From contig JAEOAD010000982.1 of NCBI GenBank assembly GCA_036365145.1, positions 8,334,001 to 8,398,000 on the forward strand: 64,000 nucleotides of DNA, given 5' to 3'. The stretch comes from Orientallactaga sibirica (lineage: Eukaryota > Chordata > Mammalia > Rodentia > Dipodidae). The stretch's first letter is position 1. Each line of letters opens with the position of its first letter. The notes under the pieces are model-generated. The model worked only from the letters and a program-made list of their open reading frames with translations, was not told the DNA's origin and ran no database searches. Position numbers and translations under genes: made by a program. Below are positions 50,896 to 61,777 of this stretch, piece by piece.

Positions 50896-51248
50896 TGTGC
50901 TAGTTTAGATGGCCTCCAATATATTCAGTGTTTTATTAGTTTGTAGTTTGCATCTGCAGCCACCTTGTTGGAGGCAGTGTTTCTAGGTGTATCTTAAAGT
51001 GTGGTAATGGGTTTAGGATTTCAATCTAAAGATATGCAAAGTGTGCCTAGCTGGAGTTCCTGAAGTGTGCTGTGCTATGTGGCTTTTGGCTTGTAGCTTC
51101 TTTCTCTGTATTTGGTCCTTTGAAGGCAGGCCAGCTTCTTCTGCCATTGTGAACTTCCCCTGGATCTGTAAGCTTCAATAAATCCCTTCCTCCATAACTG
51201 TGCCAGGTCTGGAAGTTCATCTCAGCAAACCTGAAGCTGTCCGCTACA
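50896..51248 (+). repeat. MaLR solo LTR, second independent insertion
   Basis: TGTGCTAGTTTAGATGGCC to CTGTCCGCTACA; flanks CCACG and CCATG (4 of 5), different from its neighbour, so not the two ends of one provirus. Confidence 0.9.
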
Positions 51249-51782
51249 CCATGTATTTTAGAGTCCAGTGTTCTTTGAATTTCTTTCTTCTCAGAAAGGA
51301 GTGAGTCTACTCTAACCCAGGTCCCTAACTACCAAGCTTTCTCTCTGCCACTCGCATGAGAGACCCTAGGTGTCCATAAGCCATGTACATTGGAAATAAA
51401 GGTACTACTATAAAACTTGTACAGAAAATTTGGATTTCTTGTTGTCTTTATTAATTCAAGTCTTCATATGTCAACATAACCAAAACATCCTCCATTCTTT
51501 CTTTACTCTTGTTCATTAAATCAACATAGTTCTGCTTGCCATTTTAAAATATCTTGATCAGGGATTTAAAAAAATGTTTATAACTTACCCTGTTTCTTCT
51601 GAGAAGTTTTAAAATATTTTAGAATTGTCTAACTTTCTCTTAGAGTTTCTGTCATGTTTTTGTCACTGAAATGGTGATTTCTTTTTACACTTTTCAATTG
51701 CCACTTAAATGTTGTAAGTCCCCTAAAGGGGTGGAAGAATTAAGGGACTAAATACATCAGAATGTTCTAAGAACAAAATGAG
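51249..51782. other. No gene recognised
   Basis: AT-rich, intron-like sequence without repeats that I can name. Confidence 0.4.
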
Positions 51783-51951
51783 GGTTTTGTTTTGTTTTGT
51801 TTTGTCCACCCCCCCCCAGGCTGGATCTCACTCTAGCCCAGGCTGACCTGGAACTCACTCTGTATTCTCAGGGTGGCCTGGAACTCATGGCGATCCTCCT
51901 ACCTCTGCCTCCCGAGTGCTGAGACTAAAGGCGTGCGCCACCATGCCCGGC
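51783..51951 (-). repeat. B1 SINE
   Basis: Antisense; (GTTTT)n tail and C10 run at 51808-51818, ends CCACCATGCCCGGCC; AAAATGAG on both sides. Confidence 0.93.
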
Positions 51952-52025
51952 CAAAATGAGTTTTAACAAAACAGGGAGTGAATATTGCAGTCCTTCATAG
52001 GACAAAATGTATTACTTGCTGTCTT

Positions 52026-52103
52026 TTAGGTACTGGGGATTAGAACCTGGATTGTTAGGCTTTGCAGGAAAGCACCTTAACCACTGAACCATCTCTTCAG
52101 CCC
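52026..52103 (-). repeat. DIP SINE fragment
   Basis: Only the head third is kept (GGTACTGGGGATTAGAACCTGG to CATCTCTTCAGCCC). Confidence 0.85.
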
Positions 52104-52107
52104 TTTC

Positions 52108-52138
52108 TTAAAAGTTTATTTATTTATTTACTTATTTA

Positions 52139-52180
<42 letters not shown>

Positions 52181-52339
52181 CTAGAGAAAATGGTTGTGCC
52201 AGGACCTCCAGCCATTGCAAACGAATTCCAGATGCATGCACTACCTTATGCATCTGGCTTCCGTGGGTACTGGGGAATCGAACCTGGGTCCTTAGGCTTC
52301 ACAAGCAAGTGCTTTAACTGCTAAACCATCTTTCTAGCC
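52108..52339 (-). repeat. DIP SINE
   Basis: Antisense; (AG)n at 52143-52172, ends CATCTTTCTAGCC. Confidence 0.93.
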
Positions 52340-52500
52340 TTTTTTTTTTTTTTTGGTTTTTCGAGGTAGGGTCTCTCTCTCTGGCCCAGGCTGACCTGGA
52401 ATTAACTATGCAATCTCAGGGTGGCCTTGAACTCATGGGGATCCTCCTACCTCTGCCTCCCGAGTGCTGGGATTAAAGGTGTGCGCCACCACGCCCGGCT
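52340..52500 (-). repeat. B1 SINE
   Basis: Antisense; T16 then GGTTTTTCGAGGTAGGG to CCACGCCCGGCTT. Confidence 0.95.
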
Positions 52501-52564
52501 TCCAGCCTTTTTTTTTTTTTTTTTAAATTTATTTATTTGCAAGGGGAGAGAGAGAATATGTTCT

Positions 52565-52608
<44 letters not shown>

Positions 52609-52744
52609 CGAGGTAGCGTCTCACTCTAGTCCAGGCTGACCTGGAATTAACTATGTAGTCTCAGGGTGGCCTCGAACTCACAGCGATCCTCCTACCTCTG
52701 CCTCCCAGTGCTGGGATTAAAGGCGTGCGCCATCACGCCTGGCT
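52501..52744 (-). repeat. DIP tail interrupted by B1 with T41 run
   Basis: CCAGCC and a DIP-type tail (AATTTATTTATTTGCAAGGGGAGAG), then a B1 from about 52568 (T41, CGAGGTAGCGTCTCAC to CATCACGCCTGGCT). CTCCCT flanks the B1 on both sides. Confidence 0.88.
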
Positions 52745-52867
52745 CTCCCTATTTTTAAAATGAAGGGAAAATTTGGAAGCATGGAAAGATTGTAAAGAAA
52801 GATGATTACTTGATGGACATAGGATTCTGAACAAGAGTTTAGGGCTCCTATTTAATTATTCCTTTTC

Positions 52868-53014
52868 TTCTTTTTTCAAGGTAGGGTTTCCCTCTAGCCC
52901 AGGCTGACCTGGAATTAACTGTGTAGTCTCAGGGTGGCCTAGAACTCATGGCGATCCTCCTAACTCTGCTTCCCAAATGCTGGGATTAAAGTCATGTGTC
53001 ACCATGCCCTGCTT
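52868..53014 (-). repeat. B1 SINE
   Basis: Antisense; CAAGGTAGGGTTTCCCTC to CACCATGCCCTGCTT. Confidence 0.92.
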
Positions 53015-54235
53015 GAATATACTTCTTTATTTTACCACAATACGTGGCCTTCCTGTTAGGCTAGTTTCCGTACTTCATAGAAGCTTCACATCTTGATATT
53101 TTCCTAAAGAAGTTACTATTTTGAAGTTAGCAAGACAGGTTTTTAATAACCAACAATTATAGTAGAATGAGTTTATATCTTTTTGATGTGTGCTTTTGGT
53201 TCAATGAGGATAAAGGGGTAATTTTCTAGACACAAGGATTTGATGATGTTTGTAAACTCAGTTATTACTTGAATTATGTTATTAATTTGCTGCCTACTAT
53301 ATGGAGATTTCACTGTTGGAAATATAAATGGTGTTTCCTAGCTGTACCTCTTGATCTCTAGTCTCTGCCAGACTTTGTTTGTTTGTTTTTTTTTTTTTTT
53401 GTTGGCTTTAGTAAGAAATTCATGAAGTAGGAAACTAGAGGTAGTCTTTACTAATCATCCTATGATGACAACTTTGTGTTTGCAAATAATAATTAGTATA
53501 AGAATGTATATTGAGAAAAATCTAGTTTAAATTTGCTTTTCTAGGAAAGACAGTTATCTGTTCATCTTTTGGTAACTTGTATTAAATTCCAAAGAAAGGT
53601 TAAGAAAAAGTAACCGAATACACTTGAGATACAGGAGAGATACAGGAGGGCTTTTCATTGGACTTGTACTGGGACTTGGATTTGATAAGGCGATGTATGA
53701 TATATTGATCTTTAAGGTTGTCACAGGTTTGGACCAGGTCAAGAGAACCATCAGCACAAATTGGAGCAAATGGAGGTTTTCTAGAAAAATAAAACATTTT
53801 ACCAGTCTTTCAGTTCAGAATCTTGCTGTTTAAAGTTTTCTAGGCAAAATTAAAATTGTAAGTGAGAATATTAATTCATCTATCCTCTCAGCTAATAAAT
53901 ATTTAACATTCCTACTATGTTCAAGATATTTCCATATTACATACAAGAAATAGTTATACTCCGATCTATGTTAACATAATTAAAAAGCAATCTCGACCTT
54001 ATTTTAGCAAAAGAAGAAAGGTGTAGGGTAATAAGTACTTGAAATAATTATTGGAAGTTTATATGTGTAGCATATGGTAAAAACATATGATTGATGTCAA
54101 AGGTTGAAGGGATTGTTGGAAAATGTTTGAATTATGTTCAGAAATTAACACTTATTTGCTATATGAAATTCATTTTCTTAATTTATAAAGTGAAAAATTA
54201 AAGTATCTCATCTCATAACAAAGTTACAAAAACAT
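53015..54235. other. AT-rich sequence, no gene recognised
   Basis: About 1.2 kb free of recognisable SINEs, unusual for this window. Short overlapping frames at 53554-53833 on both strands have no family resemblance. It could be unique intronic DNA or very old repeats. Confidence 0.4.
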
Positions 54236-54245
54236 TGCAAATGAA

Positions 54246-54400
54246 GCCGGGCGTGGTGGCTCACTCCTTTAATCCCAGCACTTGGAAGGCAGAGGTAGGA
54301 GGATTACTGTGAGTTCGAGGCCACCCTGAGACTACATAGTTAATTCCAGGTCAGCCTGGGCCAGAGTGAGACCCTACTTCGAAAAAACCAAAAAAAAAAT
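54246..54400 (+). repeat. B1 SINE with target duplication
   Basis: GCCGGGCGTGGTGGCTCACTCC; flanks ATTGCAAATG at 54235 and 54401. Confidence 0.95.
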
Positions 54401-54773
54401 TGCAAATGTTGGAGATTTTATTTATGGGTATCTGTTGAGCATAGGTGGTCAATAAATGATAGTATTGTTGCTAATAACACTTAACATGATAAATTGTCAT
54501 TTTAATAAATCCTTTAGTTAACATAGTTGATGTTTTAATATGGTTAATGAATACAACATTTTTAGAGTGAGGACTTAATTATAAAAACAAACAGGTAGCC
54601 GTGAGGCATCAGTGAGGTGAGAAATGTAGCAATAAGTACAAGTTAATGGGTCTGTAACATTAAAAGAAACAAATTATAATAAGCCAATTTTTTCATATAT
54701 AGACTATAGAGATGGATTAAAAATAATTCTGTTACCTTAATATTAGAAAGACATGGCCACTAATTGAGAATTT
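54401..54773. other. AT-rich sequence, no gene recognised
   Basis: No repeat, RNA or coding signal seen. Confidence 0.4.
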
Positions 54774-54912
54774 GAGCTGGGTATGGTTTAATCCCAGCAC
54801 TTTGGGGAGGTAGAAGTAGAAGGATCTTTATGAGTTTGAGGCCTGGGACCACAGAGTGAGTTTCAGGTCAGCCTGGGCTAAAGGGAAACCCTACCTCAAT
54901 TAAAAAAAAAAT
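54774..54912 (+). repeat. B1 SINE, diverged and shortened
   Basis: GAGCTGGGTATGGTTTAATCCCAGC (about 15 bases missing near the start) to CTACCTCAATTAAAAAAAAA. Confidence 0.85.
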
Positions 54913-55137
54913 AACAAGAATTTAAGTCCATCCCAACCTTGCCATTAATAAGGGGTACACTTCAGTTTATTTTTTTCTGTTAAATCATTCTGGCTTAACA
55001 AATATCTTTGAACCTTCCTCTTAGATTATTTAAACATTTCCCTATGCCATACATACATACATGAACAGATTGATTTGACCAAGTACTTCACTAACGTTTG
55101 CTTATCACTGACTTATTCGTTGTTTTTACCTTAAAGT

Positions 55138-55291
55138 TTTTTTTTTTGTTTTTTCGAGGTAGGGTCTCACTCTAGCCCAGGCTGACCTGGACTTCACTCT
55201 GTATTCTCAGGGTGGCCTCGAACTCATGGCGATTCTCCTACCTCTGCCTCCCAAGTGCTGGGATTAAAGGCGTGAGCTACCACGCCCGGCT
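55138..55291 (-). repeat. B1 SINE
   Basis: Antisense; TCGAGGTAGGGTCTCACTC to CTACCACGCCCGGCT; flanked by TTAAAGTTT. Confidence 0.95.
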
Positions 55292-55454
55292 ATTAAAGTT
55301 TACTTGAATTTTACACTTAACTTTTTTTCATTTAAAGGGATTTAAGAACAATCAGCCATTTGATTTTTGTGCTACTCAGCAATATTTAGATACAATTAAT
55401 ACTTTATTTTGGCTTTTATTTGTATTCATTGTAGAAAAAGATTGCATGCTTGTG

Positions 55455-55800
55455 CCTAATGTGTGTGTGTGTGTGTTATGCACATGTATGTGTCCTTGTG
55501 GCAGCCCATACACTCACTTGAGGAGGCTCGAGTGACACTTGGTATGAACCACTGCATAGCTCTTCTGCTTGGTCTTGTTTTGAGTCAGAGTCTCTTTATA
55601 TTAATTCAGGAGCTTGCAGGGCTCTGAAGATTTTCAGGTCTTTGCTTTCCTGTGGAACTGGGGTTACAGGCATTCATGGTGATGTCCTGTTGTTTTACAT
55701 GGGATCTGGAGATTTGAACTCCAGCAGTCTAAAGCCCCCTCAGGCCCTCATGCACTTGTGCAAGAAGGGCACTTAACTGCTGAGCCATCTCTCCAGCCCT
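55455..55800 (-). repeat. (TG)n and old B2-superfamily composite SINE
   Basis: A TG run (55461-55477) and a degraded element ending GCACTTAACTGCTGAGCCATCTCTCCAGCCC. The head fits the B2 superfamily, but the body (AGTCTAAAGCCCCCTCAGGCCC) is not DIP. Confidence 0.65.
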
Positions 55801-55807
55801 ATATATT

Positions 55808-55922
55808 TTTGTTTTTGAGACAGGGTCTTACTATGTAGCCTGGGCTGGCTTTGGACATGCCAGCCTCCTCCCTTAGCCTCTCTGTAGTACTGTTTCAAGT
55901 ATCTTCCACTATGCTGGCATAT
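55808..55922 (-). repeat. Old B1 fragment
   Basis: Antisense B1 of an older type (GAGACAGGGTCTTACTATGTAGCCTGGGCTGGC). Confidence 0.8.
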
Positions 55923-55924
55923 TT

Positions 55925-57230
55925 TTTTAAAATTATTGTTTTTTATTGACTTTTATACTTACATACAAAAAACCCACCTGATATTTCCCTCCCCTCCCCC
56001 ATTCCACTTTAGAACTCCAGTCTCCACCATATCCCCTCCCTCTCTCCATAAGTCTCTCTTTTAATTTGATGACATCATCTTTTTCTTCTATTTTGAGGGT
56101 CTTGCGGAGGTATTGCTAGGCACTGCAAGGTCATGGATATCGAGGCAAATTTCTGTCTGGGCAGTTGCATTGTAAGAGGTCCTACCCTTCCTTTGGCTCT
56201 TCCATTCTATCCGCCCCCTCTTCCACAATGGGCCCTGAGCCTTGGGGCAGTTGCATTGTAAGAGGTCATACCCTTCCTTTGGCTCTTCCATTCTATCCGC
56301 CCCCCTCTTCCACAATGGTCCCTGAGCCTTGGGGCAGTTGCATTGTAAGAGGTCATACCCTTCCTTTGGCTCTTTCATTCTATCCGCCCCCTCTTCCGCA
56401 ATGGGCCCTGAGCCTTGGAGGGTGTGACAGAGGTGTTTCAGAGTTGGACTCCTCCATCCCTTCTTCTCAGCACTATGTTGCCTTTTGGGTCATCCCAGTG
56501 GCCATCGCCATCTGAAAAGAGAAGCTTCTCTGACCAGAAGTGAGAGTAGCATTAATATGTGAATATGAACATTAAGTGTAGTGCTTTCAGGGCAGCTTGG
56601 TGGGAGTAATATATACATTTAGTCAGACAAGAGCAGGCTTATACCCCTACGGCTCATGACCTCACCTACCATAGACTTTTACTTAGGTTTTTCAGTACCA
56701 GGTATGTATTCCCTCCTGTAGAGAGGGCCTTCAGTCCAATTATGGAGCAGTTGATTACTCCAAGAGTAGACACGCCACTATTGCACCCGTTCAATCACTG
56801 GGCCTGTCTGGCCAAGCTTGAATATTCAGCGTCCACTGTTTTCACTGTTGATGGCTTCTGTCTCTCATACGCTGCGTGCAGTGCAGCTTTTTCCAGCTTT
56901 CAGTTGGCTGGTCTACAGGGAGAAGGTTTTCTGCTCCGCACCAGCTTGCTTTCTCAGTGACCTTCCCTCTCAGGCAAGAGATGTCTTCAGCAATAGGGTC
57001 TTACTATCTGTTTCTCAAGGGAAACCAAGGGCTTTGGCAAAAGCCTTTAATGTTTTGGAGGCTACCGGGAAGAAGGGCAGGGGGAGGGTCAATCTAAACT
57101 CAAGATATGGTGAATAAGACATATGTAAAATTACTTTTTTGAATAAAGGCACGTCTAGAAGCTGTAGACTTTTACTAGGAAATTTTCAGTACCTGGGATG
57201 GGATACCTTCCAGTGAGTATGCTAGCATAT
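55925..57230 (-). mobile_element. L1 3'-UTR, longest copy in window
   Basis: Starts at its 3' end (TTTTTATTGACTTTTATACTTACATAC, then C-rich tract CCCTCCCCTCCCCC). It continues through the tandem block 56161-56420 and the GTACCAGGTATG / TTGGCCAAGC-type 3'-UTR text to about 57230 (TTCAGTACCTGGGATGGGATACC). No ORF2 coding is recognised. The open frames here (56088-57117) come from the UTR. Confidence 0.75.
56161..56420 (-). repeat. 86-87-bp tandem triplication inside L1 3'-UTR
   Basis: GCAGTTGCATTGTAAGAGGT starts at 56161, 56247 and 56334; units differ at a few bases. The related L1 piece at 30222-30310 has a single unit. Confidence 0.95.
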
Positions 57231-57234
57231 TTTT

Positions 57235-57625
57235 AAAGCAGCTGCTTAAGTGGCTGGAAAGGCAGACAGGAGAATCCTTAGAGCTTACTAAGTAACTACT
57301 CTAGCCAAATCAGTGAGCTTCAGGTAGAGTGAGAGACCCTGCTTCTGGCCTTGACACACATTTACATGTGGGCACACATGCATATATTTGAACCACACAC
57401 AGACACATGCTAAAATTATGTTAATTCCAACAGATGAATCCAGAATGCAGTGTGTATTTTATTTAGTATTTGTGCTCATGCAATACAACACCATTATATA
57501 TAACACATAGCATAGACTTTTTGTTTGTTTAAATATCTTATCTCAGTTCCCTTATTTGTATATGTACTATATTTTAGTAATTCTTAGATTTAAGTGTTTT
57601 AATAGAATTAGAACATTATTTTTTC
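57235..57625. other. Old SINE-like segment and AT-rich sequence
   Basis: 57250-57390 (GGCAGACAGGAGAATCC, GTGAGAGACCCTGCTTC, then CACACATTTACATGTGGGCACACATGC) looks like a degraded old rodent SINE. The rest is unassigned. Confidence 0.5.
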
Positions 57626-57635
57626 CTTTATTTTA

Positions 57636-57861
57636 TTTTTTATTAATTTACTTGAGAGGGGGGAGGGAGGGAGGGAGGAAGGAAGGGAGGGAGAGGGAGG
57701 CAGATAGAGAGAATGGGCATGCCAGGGCCTTCAACCACTGCAAACAAACTGCAGACACATGTACCACCTTGTGCATCTGTCTTACGTGGGTCCTGGAGAA
57801 TCAAACATGGGTCTTTTGGCTTCACAGGAACAACTTAACCATTAAGCCATCTCTCTAGCCC
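57636..57861 (-). repeat. DIP SINE
   Basis: Antisense; GGGGGGAGGGAGGGAGGGAGG purine tract, small deletion near the head (CACAGGAACAACTTAACC). Confidence 0.92.
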
Positions 57862-57928
57862 TCTGTTTTTTTTTTTTTTTTAAAAAGGATTTCAGTAACT
57901 AAAAATGGAAAATTCTGTTGCTTGTTGA

Positions 57929-58094
57929 TTTTTTTTTTTTTTTTTTTTTGGGTTTTTCGAGGTAGGGTCTCACTCTGGTCCAGGCTGACCTGGAATTTAC
58001 TATGTAGTCTCAGGGTGGCCTCGAACTCTTGGCAATCCTCCTACCTCTGCCTCCCGAGTGCTGGGATTAAAGGCGTGCGCCACCACGCCCGGCT
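57929..58094 (-). repeat. B1 SINE with target duplication
   Basis: Antisense; poly(T), TCGAGGTAGGGTCTCACTCTGG to CCACGCCCGGCT; CTTGTTGATTTTT before and after. Confidence 0.95.
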
Positions 58095-59018
58095 CTTGTT
58101 GATTTTTGATGCAAGAAAAATGACATGCAATTTATAGAATAAAATAAAAACTATGGGGTTTAGAGAAGAGTTCTTAATAGTAAAAGTATCAAAAGCTATA
58201 ATAAGCAGCTGCTTTTGTTCAAGAGAACAAAAATTATTTCAGTGTATTCATCCTCTGTATTATTCAGTAACTCCAAGTGACTTTCTAATTGGGAAGCAAG
58301 TTCCTGCCAGGAAGTTCATCCTATTTAGATCTATCTTGAACAGGAATATTAATGGGAATCAAGAACATCTTGCACATCTGGTGAGGCCTGGAGTTAGGTA
58401 CTGTACCACCCAAGTCATCAGCTGAATGTGCCAAGAGACTTAACTTTATATCTTCATCTTCCAGAGAGATGTTTGACAATTTCTAGGAAGAGATGAACCA
58501 AGAGTTTAATAAACTATTCTGGAGACCTTCAGGTGGGCAGGCATGTTCTGTTTCTTAAGGATAGACATACCAAGATTTGGTTCTATTTATTTATCTCTTT
58601 GACTGTCTAAACCACTCGCTTTCTTATGGAGGCCAAAATTCTTGACCTCTAAAAGTACCCTAATTTCTTGTAGTAAGACCTGCTAGGTATAGTGATGCCA
58701 CCTTCAAGGAGCTGGCTTTTGTTTATTATTGCAAAGTTGCATATGAAAATAATTTTATTGACTAATAATAATTTTATTGAATGGAAGTCTTTTTGTTTTT
58801 AATTTTAGGCTCTGATTGCAGACTTAATTACAATTTTGAAAGTCCATTATACGTTAAGGTGATCACAGATTAAAACCTACACCCAGCTTTAGAGTTGTAG
58901 AAATAAAACCTAGTCTTGACTAACATAGCTCATTGCATGTTATTTCAAGCAAAAATTTGAAATTTGCTTATACCCAAATTCAAAAGAAATGGTTATCTCT
59001 GATTGTCCTCCATCTTTT
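58095..59018. other. No gene recognised
   Basis: SINE-free AT-rich sequence. A 90-codon plus-strand frame at 58153-58425 is noted but shows no domain, and no splice or promoter context supports it. Confidence 0.4.
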
Positions 59019-59019
59019 T

Positions 59020-59270
59020 TTAAAAATATTTTTGTTTTTATTTTTATTTATTTATTTATTTATTTGAGAGAGAGAGATACAGAAATAGGCAGGTAGAGAG
59101 AGAGAGAGAGAGAATGGACGCACCAGGGCCTCTAGCCACTGTAAACGAACTCCAGATACATGCGCCCCCTTATGCATCTGGCTTACGTGGGTCCTGGAAA
59201 ATCGAGCCTCGAACCGGGGTCCTTAGGCTTCACAGGCAAGTGTTTAACCGCTAAGCCATCTCTCCAGCCC
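59020..59270 (-). repeat. DIP SINE, near-consensus
   Basis: Antisense; TTTATTTATTTATTTATTTGAGAG to CATCTCTCCAGCCC; contains the GATACAGAAATAGGCAGGTAGAG variant shared with 5340-5365. Confidence 0.95.
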
Positions 59271-59274
59271 TTTT

Positions 59275-59316
<42 letters not shown>

Positions 59317-59447
59317 GTTTTGCAAGGTAGGGTCTCACTCTGGTCCAGGCTGACCTGGAATTAACTATGTAGTCTCAGGGTGGCCTTGAACTCTCAGCGA
59401 TCCTCCTACCTCTGCTGGGATTAAAGGCGTGCGCCACCACGCCTGGC
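59271..59447 (-). repeat. B1 SINE with T-rich run
   Basis: Antisense; about 40 T, then GGTTTTGCAAGGTAGGG; a 15-base deletion at CTCTGCTGGG; ends CCACGCCTGGCT. Confidence 0.93.
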
Positions 59448-59985
59448 TTCATCTCCTGCTTTTTGTTTGATGTGTTTTGTGCAGATTGGTGGGCTGTTTT
59501 AAAGCTAGCTTTTGTCCTTCATGAGACCTCCATCCATGCTCCAGTGTCCTCCCAGGTGAGGGAGATTGGGTAGAAGGGATCCCAAGACACACTATGCCAC
59601 TGATCACTTTCAAGCCTCTGAGCAAATGATTTCCTCCTCTGATTTAGTCTTAGTGTTCTTTAGGGAAAAAGGGTCCTGAGAGGGGATTTTGAATATGCTC
59701 GAATGACCAAAGGAGGGCCTTGCTGAGACTCTGTAAACTCTTTTTCCCCTGCTCCTTGAACTTATTGTTTCTAGGAAGTGATCACTTTTTAGGTCAGTGG
59801 CCACAATGGGTAGTTGGCCAGGCGTCCAAGATGATGGATGAGGGGAGTGAGGAACTTCATGTTTGACCCCAAAGGACTTGTTTTGGGTGCATGTTCTGTG
59901 TGTGCTTTTCTTGGCCCTGGACGGTAGAAAATTGCCAAGGGCTTTTCCAGGCTGTGTGGGCCATACTTGCGTGCAGGCCATTTGT
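59448..59985. other. Unique-looking sequence upstream of CpG island
   Basis: No repeat recognised; GC content rises toward 60 kb. A minus-strand frame at 59610-59981 has no recognisable domain. Confidence 0.4.
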
Positions 59986-59989
59986 TGGG

Positions 59990-60800
59990 TTCAGGACTCC
60001 AGCTCAGCATGGGACCCCAGGGCACGCGACTGGGGCGGGGGAAGGGGGGATGTGCGGCTTCTCAAACAGCGGCGCCGAGAAGTCCGACGCTCGCGGGACT
60101 GGTGTGACGGAATTACTGCTGCGCTCGCCCTCTAGACCCGAGGTGCGCGGGGCCCCGGGGCCTGGTGAGCGGAGAGACGTAGTGGCGGTGTTCCCATCTG
60201 ATCGCTGACCGCGGGGCGGGCTGCTCAGGAACCTTGGGCGGCGCGTTCAGCGCGGTTTGTCCCACCTCAGTGTGTCCACACCGTACCGTACCCCTGCCGC
60301 CCACCTCGGGAGGCTTCAGCCCTGAGGCCACAGCTGCCCTGTCCCTGGCCGTGTTCTCCGTGGGCTCCTCATTCTTCTCGCAGCCCCTTCACCATCCGCC
60401 GCCCGAGGCGTCGGGCCGTGGTCCGCAGGCAGGGGGTGGCCTCCGCAGGGTAGGTGGGGCCAGGCTGTAGGGTGGGGCGGGCGGGCGGGCGATCATAGGG
60501 CTGTGGGCACGCAGCGGTGACTTCGCGGAGTTAAGACTCAGGCCAGTCGCATACGCTTCCTTGGGACTTGCGTGGTAACTGTGAAGTGGGGCGGAACGGC
60601 AGCCTGAAGGATGCTTCGGTGCAGGAGAGCGGCGCGGGTCTTGCGCCAGGTATGTGCTGTGGGACTCCTGGAGCGAATCCGAGGCGCAGGGGCTGGCTAC
60701 TCGGGTGAGGTGGGATGGGGGCGCGGGCGGACTCTTGTGAGTGGGTACTAAGGCTAGGATGCCCTGTTTCTCCAGCGGTCCGAAAAGCGGCAGCTGTTCG
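59990..60800. promoter_or_regulatory. CpG island, candidate promoter
   Basis: The only sustained GC-rich, CpG-dense stretch in the window outside retroviral DNA: GGGGCGGGGG (60030), CGGCGCCGAGAAGTCCGACGCTCGCGGG (60070), GGGGCGGGCGGGCGGGCG (60474-60491). No TATA box is seen; GC boxes (GGGCGG) are repeated, as in housekeeping promoters. Direction is not fixed by sequence; splice-donor-like sites lie on the plus strand (60161, 60449, 60650). Confidence 0.65.
60611..60649 (+). CDS. Possible short first coding exon
   Basis: Inside the CpG island, ATG at 60611 has A at -3. It opens 13 codons (MLRCRRAARVLRQ) that end exactly at CAG followed by GTATGT, a strong 5' splice site. The Arg/Ala/Leu-rich, acid-free N-terminus would suit a mitochondrial targeting peptide. 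If real, the rest of the window is its first intron and the remainder of the gene lies beyond 64,000. The coding exon could equally be chance, or a non-coding first exon; no next exon is available to test the frame. Confidence 0.25.
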
Positions 60801-60861
60801 CCTTGATGCAAACAAGGCTTCACTCTAGGGACCCATTGGTGCCTTCATTTAGAAAAGCCAG

Positions 60862-61015
60862 CCGGCCATGGTGGCGCACGCCTTTTATCCCAGCACTCCT
60901 CAGAGGCTGAGGTAGGAGGATCGCCATGAGTTCGAGGCCACACAGAGGCTTTATAGTGAATTCCAGGTCAGCCTGAGCTAGAGTGAAACCCTACCTCGAA
61001 GGAAAAAAGAAAAAA
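60862..61015 (+). repeat. B1 SINE
   Basis: AGCCGGCCATGGTGGCGCACGCC to CTACCTCGAAGGAAAAAAG; diverged. Confidence 0.9.
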
Positions 61016-61588
61016 GTCAAGAAAATGTTCCCTACCTTGCTTGATTTTTTTTTTTTCTCCCCTCACCTGGTTATTACTTCTGCTTCATCAAAGTCAGAAG
61101 AAAGAGTATATGGAAATTTGATGGCATTCTTTTCATTTTTGGTGCGGCTTGAATTGTACATAGCTCATTTCAAGGGCTAAACTGTAATCATTCCTGTCCA
61201 ATGTTTGGGGGATATATATATATATATATTAGGTTTTCATTTATATGATGTTTTTTTTTTTTTTTATTTGGTTATGCAATATATCTCATCCCCAGGCTGA
61301 CCTGGCTCAGGGTATTGCAGGTTTTCATTTGAGAGTATTGATGTTTTAAAGAAGGTTGTTAAAGATTTGTCATATATCCAAAATGTGATTATAATTTGAA
61401 ATTTGCCTGTTTTGAAGCCTCCGAAGATGAACATGTGGCTTACCAGTAGGGTGGCATTAGAACATCTTTAGGAAGTGAATAGATCTGTTAGTAGGGGAAA
61501 ACAGGCAGGGAAATTTCATCTACCTTACACGTATTTCTAAAATATTGGAGATGCAGTTTTCCTCTAACAACTTAAGATGTGCAGTTTT
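61016..61588. other. No gene recognised (intron-like)
   Basis: AT-rich; short (TA)n run at 61216-61229 and T15 run near 61250. Confidence 0.4.
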
Positions 61589-61761
61589 TGTTTTTTTTTG
61601 TTTTGTTTTTTTTTTTTTTGTTTTTCGAGGTACGGTCTCACTCTGGCCTAGGCTGACCTGGAATTCACGATGTAGTCTCAGGGTGGCCTTGAACTCACGG
61701 TGATCCTCCTACCTCTGCCTCCCAAGTGCTGGGATTAAAGGCATGCGCCACCATGCCCGCC
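61589..61761 (-). repeat. B1 SINE with target duplication
   Basis: Antisense; TCGAGGTACGGTCTCAC to CCACCATGCCCGCC; flanks TAAGATGTGCAGTTTT on both sides (about 61573 and 61762). Confidence 0.96.
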
Positions 61762-61777
61762 TAAGATGTGCAGTTTT

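Noticed and set aside
58153..58425. 90-codon plus-strand frame in SINE-free DNA
   Set aside because: No family resemblance and no exon context; length is not unusual for AT-rich DNA with a lucky gap in stops.
60389..60823. 144-codon minus-strand frame over the CpG island
   Set aside because: Chance frame in CpG-rich DNA with no domain, splice or start context; other frames here are also long.
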